Shown here: in pieces, positions 23,693 to 30,649 of the stretch | Layout: every line of letters begins with the position of its first letter | Position numbering within the stretch: position 1 is the stretch's first letter | DNA from: JAZLIT01 sp045617525 | Lineage (GTDB): Bacteria; Bacillota; Bacilli; Bacillales_A; Planococcaceae | Direction of reading: 5' to 3' | NCBI GenBank assembly: GCA_045617525.1 | Contig: JAZLIT010000182.1 | Coordinates: 1 to 30,649 of the forward strand | Length of the DNA: 30,649 nucleotides | Notes under the pieces: generated by a model | The model's input: only the letters and a program-made list of their open reading frames with translations | Told to the model about the DNA's origin: nothing | The model's database searches: none | Position numbers and translations under genes: made by a program

Positions 23693-23783
23693 TTATCCAC
23701 ATATCCAGAATATTTTAAGTTCTCCACAACTTTATCCACCGTTCTCACACTTTTTATGTGAAACACACAAAAACTTATCCACA
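23693..23783 (+). promoter_or_regulatory. Cluster of four DnaA boxes
   Basis: TTATCCACA occurs exactly at 23693-23701 and 23775-23783. One-mismatch copies are TTCTCCACA at 23720-23728 and TTATCCACC at 23732-23740. All four are on the same strand within 91 bp, in the intergenic region between the phosphoesterase gene and the mrp operon terminator. No dnaA, dnaN or AT-rich unwinding element is adjacent, so a DnaA-binding cluster away from oriC is the likely reading. Confidence 0.7.
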
Positions 23784-23791
23784 ATATTAAA

Positions 23792-23828
23792 AAAGCACTT
23801 TTTCTTCCCTATGGAATAAAAGTGCTTT
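23792..23828 (-). terminator. Terminator of the mrp operon
   Basis: A perfect 11-bp stem, AAAGCACTTTT (23792-23802) with AAAAGTGCTTT (23818-23828), begins 35 nt after the mrpG stop, followed by TTTAATATT on the minus strand. Confidence 0.82.
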
Positions 23829-23863
23829 CTCCTTGCTATATACTATTTTAAAATATTTCCAAA

Positions 23864-24238
23864 CTATTTTTTTGGTTGCTCTAATTCTTCCGGAAAGAGC
23901 ACTGCTTTAAGTGCATCCTCACCAGAACCTTCAGCAAGTGGCACCCGCGAGCGATACGCTGCTCGGCATACGAGGTGGCCAGCAACTGGCGCAGTAATAA
24001 ACACGAAAATAATACCTAGAATTAAACGAATACTAACGTAGCCATCATTGCTCCAGAAGTATATAAATGCTCCCATTAAACACGCCAATACCGAAAGTGT
24101 CGCACTCTTCGTGGCAGCATGTGAACGTGTATAAACGTCTGGTAAACGAATCATCCCAAATGCACTAATAACGCTAACGATTGAACCTAGTAAAATAAGT
24201 AATACTGCAATCCACTCAACGATCTGATTTACGGTCAA
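23864..24238 (-). CDS. mrpG: Mrp Na+/H+ antiporter subunit G
   Basis: A 124-residue membrane protein, the smallest-role subunit of the seven-part Mrp antiporter. Three helices are visible (about 8-30, 45-62 and 68-90), with the family segments GMIRLPDVYTRSHAATKS and FITAPVAGH. The start is TTG with GAGAGGGG about 7 nt upstream, and it overlaps mrpF by 23 nt. It is last in the operon, just before the terminator. The hydrophilic tail is longer than the helices need and ends in a charged PEELEQPKK. Confidence 0.93.
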   Translation of the reverse strand: MTVNQIVEWIAVLLILLGSIVSVISAFGMIRLPDVYTRSHAATKSATLSVLACLMGAFIYFWSNDGYVSIRLILGIIFVFITAPVAGHLVCRAAYRSRVPLAEGSGEDALKAVLFPEELEQPKK

Positions 24239-24500
24239 CGATTACACCCCTCTCGATGTACTTCGAAAATGCAATCGTACCGATAAACGCCAATATTCCT
24301 AATATTAAGATTGCTTCTAAGAACGCCTTGGTATTCAAGACGATTGAAACAATTGCAATGGCAGAAATAAGGTTTACTCCGATTGTATCTAGTGCAATTG
24401 CACGGTCTGGTAATGATGGGCCTTTAATAACACGATATAATAGTAATGCAATCGCTAACATGAATAACGTTAACGCAAGTAATAAAACCTTTTCAATCAT
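24216..24500 (-). CDS. mrpF: Mrp Na+/H+ antiporter subunit F
   Basis: A 94-residue protein with three helices. The motif GPSLPDRAIALDTIG contains Asp32, the position reported as important for Mrp function in alkaliphilic Bacillus, and Asp38. Its ATG overlaps the mrpE stop in an ATGA (24497-24500), with GGAGGTG upstream, indicating translational coupling. Confidence 0.95.
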   Translation of the reverse strand: MIEKVLLLALTLFMLAIALLLYRVIKGPSLPDRAIALDTIGVNLISAIAIVSIVLNTKAFLEAILILGILAFIGTIAFSKYIERGVIVDRKSDR

Positions 24501-24979
24501 CGTGTCACCTCCAGTATCGCCTGCTCAAATTTTCCGATTGAGCGAATTACCTCTTGCTTCGTTTGCTCCATATCCATTGCATGAATATAAAACAGGTCGC
24601 CCTCTTCTGATACTTCCATTACGACCGAGCCTGGCGTTAATGTTAATAAAAGTGCTAGCGTCGTAATTTCCCAATCGCCCTTTAACTTCGTTTCATAGGT
24701 GAAAATCCCCGGAGTAATAGTAAGTTTCGGTGTTAGAACTTGCTTCAGTACCGACACACTCGATAGAATTAATTCCTTAATAAACAATAAAATCAACTTG
24801 AAGAGCTTAATCATTTTACGTAAATAAAACTGTGTCCCGAAAAATCGGTGCATAATATACAAAATAAACATGCCTATAATAAAACCTGACACAAACGTAG
24901 AAAACTGCGCTTGAGGTTCATCCTTTAAAAGGAGCCAAAGCGTCGCAATAAATAAGTTTAATATAAATTGTGCAAACAT
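24497..24979 (-). CDS. mrpE: Mrp Na+/H+ antiporter subunit E
   Basis: A 160-residue protein. Two N-terminal helices (ILNLFIATLWLLL and FVSGFIIGMFILYIM) and a third near KLFKLILLFIKELILSSVSV precede a cytoplasmic domain with LTLTPGSVVMEV and LFYIHAMDME, characteristic of MrpE. ATG with GGGAGG 6 nt upstream, 12 nt after the mrpD stop, the only non-overlapping large step in the operon apart from mrpB/mrpC. Confidence 0.95.
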   Translation of the reverse strand: MFAQFILNLFIATLWLLLKDEPQAQFSTFVSGFIIGMFILYIMHRFFGTQFYLRKMIKLFKLILLFIKELILSSVSVLKQVLTPKLTITPGIFTYETKLKGDWEITTLALLLTLTPGSVVMEVSEEGDLFYIHAMDMEQTKQEVIRSIGKFEQAILEVTR

Positions 24980-24991
24980 GTTGTACCTCCC

Positions 24992-26476
24992 TTATTCATT
25001 ACCAGTTAATACGGCATTAATATATATTTCCGGGTTCATTAACGTACGTGCTGCATCATTGACGAAGACCGCAATACTTTCCGCACCTACACCTAGTACA
25101 ACAATACAAAGTGCCAGCATCACGAATGATACATACGCCGCTTTAGGAATCGGCTTTTCAGCAACTTCACTAATGACTGTTTCACCAAAGAATGATGCCA
25201 AGAAAATACGAAGTAATGAATAGAGAACAATGATACTTGAACCAAAACCTAAAAATAGAAGCACAAACGACTCCGCTTCAATAGCGCCTTGCCCAATTAA
25301 CACCTTCCCAATAAAGCCACTTAATGGTGGAATCCCAATTAATGCACACATGACAAGGAAATAAATCCACCCGAAGAGCGGATAATTTCGAATTAATCCA
25401 CTTATGTTTTTTACAATTTTTTCACCCGTTACATAAATCATCATACCAATAATTAAAAACAGTAACGCTTTTGCTAACATATCGTGAATTAAATAATAAA
25501 TTGCACCAGCTAGACCTTGCTCTGTCATCGTTGCTAGTCCGATTAAAATAAATCCAACACCAATAATTACATTATAAACACCGATGGACATTACATCTTT
25601 TCCAGCAAGTGCGCCCATACAGCCTAAAATGATTGTAGCGCCTGCCATAATACCAATTATCACATGCGTAACAGATTGCTCTAGTGGGAACATCAGTGTG
25701 AATGTACGAATTAATGCGTAAATCCCAACCTTCGTAAGTAAGCCCGCAAATAGAGCTTGTATAGCCGGAACAGGAACACTATATGACCCTGGTAGCCAGA
25801 AAAATAGCAGCAGTCCTGCCTTTAAAGCAAATACTACTAAGAAGATCAAAGCAACCGTGGTTAACACCGGATCTTGCCCAGCTTCTGCTACACGTACTGC
25901 AATATGCGCCATATTCAATGTCCTCACAGTACCGTATAGGAAAGCTAACGCCACTAAAAATAGCCAAGATGCAACAACATTAATCAGCACATATTTTAAT
26001 GACTCACGTAGTTGGACCTTTTCTCCGCCGATTGCAACGAGCACATACGAAGCTAAAAGCATCACTTCAAAGCACACAAATAAATTAAAAATATCACCTG
26101 TTAAAAATGAACCATTTACACCCGCTAATAAAAACAACACGAACGGATAAAAATACATATTTTCATAACGTGGTCCAATTGTGCCAAACGCAAAGATTAA
26201 ACATGCCGCGGTCACAACACTTGCAGTAGTTACAAGAATTACCGCAAATGAATCTGCCACAAATGAAATTCCAAATGGGGGAACCCAGCCACTAAAATCG
26301 ATGCGCATTATCCCTTTACTTTGTATTTCAAATAAAAGAACAATTGAAATTCCAGCGATTGCAAGCACCGTAATTAAACTAATAATCCGCTGAAGCTTTA
26401 CTTGCTCACGTAAAAACACTAAGAAAATTCCCGTAATAATGGGGATGATTAAGGGTAAAACAATAATGTTATTCAT
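24992..26476 (-). CDS. mrpD: Mrp Na+/H+ antiporter subunit D, proton-channel type
   Basis: A 494-residue protein with about 14 helices, homologous to complex I antiporter-like subunits (NuoM/N type). The two residues known to be essential in the Bacillus protein are at the same positions: Glu137 (FEVMLL) and Lys219 (ALKAGLL). The segment LPGSYSVPVPAIQALFAGLLTKVGIYAL is the family's broken-helix region. It is thought to form one ion path of the complex, with MrpA. ATG with AGAGGG 7 nt upstream, overlapping mrpC by 8 nt. Confidence 0.96.
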   Translation of the reverse strand: MNNIIVLPLIIPIITGIFLVFLREQVKLQRIISLITVLAIAGISIVLLFEIQSKGIMRIDFSGWVPPFGISFVADSFAVILVTTASVVTAACLIFAFGTIGPRYENMYFYPFVLFLLAGVNGSFLTGDIFNLFVCFEVMLLASYVLVAIGGEKVQLRESLKYVLINVVASWLFLVALAFLYGTVRTLNMAHIAVRVAEAGQDPVLTTVALIFLVVFALKAGLLLFFWLPGSYSVPVPAIQALFAGLLTKVGIYALIRTFTLMFPLEQSVTHVIIGIMAGATIILGCMGALAGKDVMSIGVYNVIIGVGFILIGLATMTEQGLAGAIYYLIHDMLAKALLFLIIGMMIYVTGEKIVKNISGLIRNYPLFGWIYFLVMCALIGIPPLSGFIGKVLIGQGAIEAESFVLLFLGFGSSIIVLYSLLRIFLASFFGETVISEVAEKPIPKAAYVSFVMLALCIVVLGVGAESIAVFVNDAARTLMNPEIYINAVLTGNE

Positions 26477-26807
26477 CTGAAGTCCCTCTCAATTCCAAGA
26501 AATCATCTGAACCATTTGCTTTATACATACGATACGCTAGCACTAACACTAATGCTGTAACAGCAAAACTAATAACAATCGCTGTTAGAATTAATGCTTG
26601 TGGTAACGCATCCGTATACGGACCATCTGATTGATCTAAAATTGGTACCTCACCCTTTTTTAAGCCCCCAACTGTTAAGATCAATAAATGGACAGCATGC
26701 GAAAGAATCGCTGTTCCAACTATTACACGTAAAATTGTACGCGAGAGGATTAAATAGGTTGCAACCGCAACGAGAATACCAACTAAAACTATCATTAAAG
26801 ATTCCAT
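26469..26807 (-). CDS. mrpC: Mrp Na+/H+ antiporter subunit C (NuoK-like)
   Basis: A 112-residue protein with three helices, related to NuoK of complex I. Conserved parts are GTAILSHAVHLLILT and DPLPQALILTAIVI-like DALPQALILTAIVISFA. The longest frame begins at GTG 26822, but GTGAGG there acts as the ribosome binding site; the ATG at 26807 (MESLMIVLVG) 9 nt downstream matches the start of known MrpC proteins. It begins 1 nt after the mrpB stop. Confidence 0.94.
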   Translation of the reverse strand: MESLMIVLVGILVAVATYLILSRTILRVIVGTAILSHAVHLLILTVGGLKKGEVPILDQSDGPYTDALPQALILTAIVISFAVTALVLVLAYRMYKANGSDDFLELRGTSDE

Positions 26808-26808
26808 G

Positions 26809-27231
26809 CTATTCATCCTCACTTATACTCAAAATAATTGTTGCTAATACGCCGATTACGGTTAATGCTACTCCTGCTTCAAAAATTGTTACGGTAGATA
26901 AATGCATTTTACCTAAAATCGGTACATTAAAATATCCATCCGTTTGCGTTAAAAATGGAACCTCGAAAAATAATGAAGCAATCGCTGTACCTGTTGCTAG
27001 TAATACGCCAAACGCTGCCACCTTTTTAAAATCAAACGGCATACCTTTAAAAACGGTTTCAATATCATACGTCAAATAAAGTAGAACGATGGCCGAGCCA
27101 AGTACTAGTCCTCCAATAAAACCCCCACCTGGCGCGTTATGCCCTGCAAAAAATAGGTACACACCAAGCGTTAAAATAATAAACACAACAGCTCTTACAA
27201 CTGTTCGCAAAATCACATTATTTACTTTCAA
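26809..27231 (-). CDS. mrpB: Mrp Na+/H+ antiporter subunit B
   Basis: A 140-residue protein with four helices. The family signature GHNAPGGGFIGGL is present, together with FKKVAAFGVLLATGTAI. The ATG at 27240 abuts GGGGG and can hardly use it; the TTG at 27231, 9 nt after it, is the better-placed start and gives MKVNNVILRT. If the ATG is used, three residues are added. Either start lies inside the end of mrpA (stop at 27218), so the two genes overlap and are coupled. Confidence 0.93.
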   Translation of the reverse strand: MKVNNVILRTVVRAVVFIILTLGVYLFFAGHNAPGGGFIGGLVLGSAIVLLYLTYDIETVFKGMPFDFKKVAAFGVLLATGTAIASLFFEVPFLTQTDGYFNVPILGKMHLSTVTIFEAGVALTVIGVLATIILSISEDE

Positions 27232-29626
27232 CGTCAGCATCCCCCTTCTTCGGCTTCAGCTTAATAAGTACGTAAACACCAAGACCTGCGATAAATAGAA
27301 CCACTACTTCGAGCATCGTATCGAACGCACGGAAATCTCCAAGAATCGTATTGACGATATTTTTCCCGCCCGCTAAATTATAGGAATCCTCAAAGTACTT
27401 AGAAATCGTATCAAACTTGTCATAATTTAATACCGTTAAGCCAATGATTGTTACAGTAGCACCAACCATTATAGAAATTAAGCCTTTTGAAAACTTAACT
27501 GCCTTCGAATCTTTTGAAGGGCGTAAATCAGGTAAAAACTTAAAGCATAATAGGAATAATGCAGTCGTTACTGATTCGACGACTAACTGTGTTAACGCTA
27601 AATCTGGAGCACGGAAAATCACAAAGAAAAATGCCACCGAATAGCCAAGAACACCATTTAAAAGCACAGCCGTAATACGTGACTTCGCAAATAAAATCGC
27701 CACCGCTGATAAAGCCATAATAAACACTAAAATTAATTCATAGTATTCAACCTTAGCATCCTTTGAAAAATTCCAGCTAAATGCCCCACTCCATATGAAG
27801 TACCCAGCCACAATTGCTATAAAGAATAAGTAAATATAGCTTACATAATGTGTGAGGCTACCATTCATATATTTTTTCGTTATGAGATTTGAGTATCTTT
27901 CGCCATTGCCAATAAGCACTTCATAATAGTTATTCAACGTAAATCGCTGTGAAATAAGTTGATAAAATGGACGCCATTTATTAAGTGTTCTATATAGCAC
28001 CACCCCGACAATTACAACACCTAGGGTCATAAATAATTCAGTTTCAAATCCGTGCCAAGCTTTAATTGGTTCTGACAGCACTGCGTCCGTTGGGAACATT
28101 GGATAAATGCTCGACATCGCAGGCTTTAAAATATAATCGCCTAATAAATTTGGGAAGATGAAAATGCCTACAACTAAAATGACTAAAATAAACGGTGAAA
28201 TTAACATTCCGATTGGCGCCTCGTGTGGTGGCTTTTCTAATCGTTCAGGTTTCAATTTCCCAAAGAACGTACGCATCACGATAATGACACAATACGTGAA
28301 TGTAAAAATACTTGCGATCCATGCAACGATTGGAAATAGAATTCCTAGTGTACCTAAGTTAAAAATATTTAGATTCGCGATTTCCAACGTTGCAGTAAAG
28401 AACATTTCTTTACTTAAAAATCCATTAAACGGTGGCATCCCGGCCATCGATAAACTGCCAATAACTGCAATCGTAAAGGTAAATGGCATTAATGCCATTA
28501 AACCACCTAAACGGCGTATATCACGCGTTCCCACTTCATGATCTACAATACCGACCATCATAAATAGCGCACCTTTAAACGTTGAGTGATTCACAAGATG
28601 AAACAGTGCCGCAAATGTTGCCTGGGTATAGACAACACTATTTTCGCTATAACCTAAATGAATCGCAGCCGAACCTAGGCCAAGTAAACTCATAATTAAT
28701 CCGAGCTGACTAATTGTTGAATACGCAAGCAACGCCTTTAAATCATACTGCTTGACCGCATTAAATGCGCCCCAAAATAGTGTAACAAGACCTGTTACTC
28801 CAACAACCCAAAACCAAACTGCATCCCCACCAAAAATCGGTGTCGTACGTGCCACTAAATAAATTCCCGCCTTAACCATTGTTGCTGAGTGTAAATACGC
28901 AGAAACTGGCGTCGGGGCTTCCATCGCATCCGGTAACCAAATATGGAACGGGTATTGCGCAGATTTCGTAAATGCTCCAAGTAAGACTAAAAGCATTGCC
29001 ACAATGAAATAAGGACTGTCTTGAATGAATTCTACATTCGCAATAATCTCGCGAATACTAAATGTTCCTGACGCGGCATATAGAAGTAAAAAACCTGCAA
29101 GCATGGCAATTCCACCAGATACAGTAATAACCATTGCCTTACGTGCACCAGCACGCGATGCTTTACGATGATGCCAAAATGCGATTAATAGGAATGAGGA
29201 AACACTTGTTAATTCCCAAAATACATAAAGCACCATTAAATTATCTGAGAATACGACACCAAGCATGGCGCCCATGAAAAGTAATAAATAACAATAAAAA
29301 TGGTGGAGTGACTCTTTTGAAGATAGATAGAAAATAGAATATAAAATAACCAGGCTTCCTACGCCCGTGATTAGCAGACCAAAAATCATACTTAATCCAT
29401 CCAGATAAGTAGTTATATTAATTCCATATGAGGGTATCCAATTAACTGTATCAACAAAGGTTTCACCCTTTGCAATACGCGGGATATATGTAGTTAGCCA
29501 CGTAAATAATGTAACTGGAACGGCTAAAACGATCCAGCCAATGTGAAAACCTTTCAGTCGCCTATATACAAATGGGATTAGCACGGCAGCTAAAAAAGGG
29601 AAAAGTATGGCAAAAATTAATGTCAC
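27218..29626 (-). CDS. mrpA: Mrp Na+/H+ antiporter subunit A
   Basis: An 802-residue protein, the largest Mrp subunit: a NuoL-like part of about 500 residues with some 14 helices, then a C-terminal NuoJ/MrpB-like part. The ion-path residues Glu138 (FWELTSVS) and Lys221 (FTKSAQYPFHIW) match those found essential in Bacillus MrpA, followed by LPDAMEAPTPVSAYLHSATM with His246 and Lys252. The complex expels Na+ in exchange for protons, supporting growth at high pH and salt. The start is GTG with AGGAGG 8 nt upstream. It is first in the operon and divergent from the universal-stress-like gene at 29960. Full length and intact. Confidence 0.96.
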   Translation of the reverse strand: MTLIFAILFPFLAAVLIPFVYRRLKGFHIGWIVLAVPVTLFTWLTTYIPRIAKGETFVDTVNWIPSYGINITTYLDGLSMIFGLLITGVGSLVILYSIFYLSSKESLHHFYCYLLLFMGAMLGVVFSDNLMVLYVFWELTSVSSFLLIAFWHHRKASRAGARKAMVITVSGGIAMLAGFLLLYAASGTFSIREIIANVEFIQDSPYFIVAMLLVLLGAFTKSAQYPFHIWLPDAMEAPTPVSAYLHSATMVKAGIYLVARTTPIFGGDAVWFWVVGVTGLVTLFWGAFNAVKQYDLKALLAYSTISQLGLIMSLLGLGSAAIHLGYSENSVVYTQATFAALFHLVNHSTFKGALFMMVGIVDHEVGTRDIRRLGGLMALMPFTFTIAVIGSLSMAGMPPFNGFLSKEMFFTATLEIANLNIFNLGTLGILFPIVAWIASIFTFTYCVIIVMRTFFGKLKPERLEKPPHEAPIGMLISPFILVILVVGIFIFPNLLGDYILKPAMSSIYPMFPTDAVLSEPIKAWHGFETELFMTLGVVIVGVVLYRTLNKWRPFYQLISQRFTLNNYYEVLIGNGERYSNLITKKYMNGSLTHYVSYIYLFFIAIVAGYFIWSGAFSWNFSKDAKVEYYELILVFIMALSAVAILFAKSRITAVLLNGVLGYSVAFFFVIFRAPDLALTQLVVESVTTALFLLCFKFLPDLRPSKDSKAVKFSKGLISIMVGATVTIIGLTVLNYDKFDTISKYFEDSYNLAGGKNIVNTILGDFRAFDTMLEVVVLFIAGLGVYVLIKLKPKKGDADVESK

Positions 29627-29959
29627 TGGCTAAACCTCCTAAAATTAATAGTATAATTCTTACAATTAGTAGTTTCAAAAAATAATGCCACTTGACGAAA
29701 GATCGTACTCATAATAATGTGTCCTATAGAGAGTAAATTCCATAAGCATCCTGCAAAGTTATATTAGTATGATAAATAGATTATTCGGATTGAATATTTA
29801 TGCAAAACATACACCATTAAATAGATTACCTAGTAAATTATACAATATAAATATTCAAAGCGCACTGTAATAGCTCTTGTTTTAACTCATTTATGTTAAT
29901 TTCTCAAGAAGTGGTAATAATCCACAGTAACATCATAAATTCAAAAGAGGTGCAAAACT
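29627..29959. other. Divergent intergenic region between mrpA and the universal-stress gene
   Basis: The 333 bp are AT-rich and must hold the promoters of both units. TATACT on the minus strand (about 29657-29652) is a possible -10 for mrpA, without a good -35. I see no strong stem, riboswitch core or repeat family here. Confidence 0.4.
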
Positions 29960-30646
29960 ATGAAGCATGCAAAAGGACGATTGGATGAAAGTATATTAGT
30001 CTGTGTATATTATGGACTAAACGGGGAACGTCTAATTCGCAGAGGACATAAACTAGCTACATTATTAGATTGTCCACTATACGTTTTAACTGTCGACTCT
30101 AAGCCTGTAGATACATTTGACGCTGAAAAGTCTGGCTTTATCGAAGATTGGAAAGAACTGTGTGACGAGTTAGAAGTAGAAGAATTTATCATTCGTGATA
30201 GTGAACGCCTTCCTAGCCAAAAGGTTATTGCTGAAGTTGCATTAGCAAATAACATTACCCAAATCATCGTTGGTCAAAGTGCGCAAAGTCGATGGGAAGA
30301 GATTACAAAGGGCTCTTATTTAAATGTCCTTTTAAAAGAAGTGCCATTTGTAGATTTTCACATTGTATCTGTTAAGCGTCCAACTGAGGATGAATCTTAT
30401 GATATTTATGAAAAAGGTGTACGCGCATACGCAATAACAGACCAAGAAAATAATTATAAAATTGCCTTTACATGCCCCACATTTGAATCGTTAGAGGGGA
30501 TTTTCTTTAAAGAGATTGGTACAGATTTTGATAATGGCATTTTCAAATTCTCTTATGACAATAAAATGCATGAAGTTCATGTAACTGAAGGATTTGTTGT
30601 AGAGCCTACAGCAATTCCAGAAGGCGTACGACCTTCAAAACCTTAA
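29960..30646 (+). CDS. Universal-stress (UspA) domain protein related to the KdpD sensor segment
   Basis: A 228-residue cytoplasmic protein. Residues about 10-145 form a Usp-type alpha/beta domain: DESILVCVYYGLNGERLIRRGHKLATLLDCPLYVLTVD, then ITQIIVGQSAQSRWEEITKGS. The start is close to the UspA part of KdpD, the potassium-sensing kinase (ILVCV...ERLIRRG..LA), and GQSAQSRWEE matches its G-(Q/H)-S-x-x-S/R turn. Residues about 160-228 are a separate domain I do not recognise. There is no kinase domain, so it is not KdpD itself. ATG with AAGAGGTG 8 nt upstream. Lying divergent from mrpA suggests a link to cation stress, which is inference. Confidence 0.82.
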   Translation: MKHAKGRLDESILVCVYYGLNGERLIRRGHKLATLLDCPLYVLTVDSKPVDTFDAEKSGFIEDWKELCDELEVEEFIIRDSERLPSQKVIAEVALANNITQIIVGQSAQSRWEEITKGSYLNVLLKEVPFVDFHIVSVKRPTEDESYDIYEKGVRAYAITDQENNYKIAFTCPTFESLEGIFFKEIGTDFDNGIFKFSYDNKMHEVHVTEGFVVEPTAIPEGVRPSKP

Positions 30647-30649
30647 TAT

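Noticed and set aside
23693..23783. Chromosomal origin (oriC)
   Set aside because: No dnaA, dnaN, rpmH or recF is nearby and there is no clear unwinding element, so a DnaA-box cluster is the more cautious reading.
26594..27079. 161-residue plus-strand ORF
   Set aside because: Antisense to mrpC and mrpB, with no signals of its own.
29627..29959. c-di-AMP (ydaO-type) or potassium-related riboswitch near mrpA
   Set aside because: The stretch is very AT-rich and shows none of the GC-rich paired cores of that class on either strand.

Overview
The window is AT-rich chromosomal DNA from a low-GC Gram-positive bacterium. Strong AGGAGG-type ribosome binding sites, GTG and TTG starts, TATAAT promoters, an SLH-anchored S-layer-type protein and a seven-gene mrp antiporter operon all fit a Bacillales member of the Lysinibacillus/Solibacillus type. 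That genus guess is inference. I saw no rRNA, tRNA, insertion sequence, prophage or CRISPR array.

Layout. 1-806: a minus-strand unit of a HARE-HTH plus ribbon-helix-helix regulator and the start of an AEC-family transporter, preceded by nine AATCACT-like boxes that overlap the regulator's own promoter. 1025-5506: a 1469-residue SLH surface protein with its terminator. 5783-8877: a cytoplasmic YwrD-type gamma-glutamyltransferase, divergent from an alpha-methylacyl-CoA racemase-like family III CoA-transferase. 8980-12705: three separate minus genes, an unrecognised helical protein, an acetamidase/formamidase with a four-Cys insert, and a second unrecognised protein. 13193-17521: a mixed block with a GNAT acetyltransferase, a rhomboid protease, an XRE regulator/membrane protein pair behind a 40-bp palindromic operator, a Gfo/Idh/MocA oxidoreductase, a small membrane protein and a DUF6509-like protein. 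17653-23578: an AlaX-type tRNA editing protein with an apparent internal deletion, a DHA2 drug-efflux MFS protein divergent from a TetR regulator, a DegV protein and a membrane-anchored metallophosphoesterase. 23693-23783: four same-orientation DnaA boxes. 23864-29626: the mrpABCDEFG operon on the minus strand. 29960-30646: a KdpD-like universal-stress protein divergent from mrpA.

How the genes work together. The clearest units are regulator plus target pairs with visible operators (HARE-HTH/RHH with the AEC transporter, XRE with the membrane protein, TetR with MFS) and the Mrp complex, whose seven subunits form one Na+/H+ antiporter. The most unusual signals are the WATCACW-type box array beside a ribbon-helix-helix regulator, the DnaA-box cluster away from any dnaA gene, and the 40-bp XRE operator. 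Several starts were moved downstream of the longest reading frame because the first possible start codon overlaps the Shine-Dalgarno sequence.
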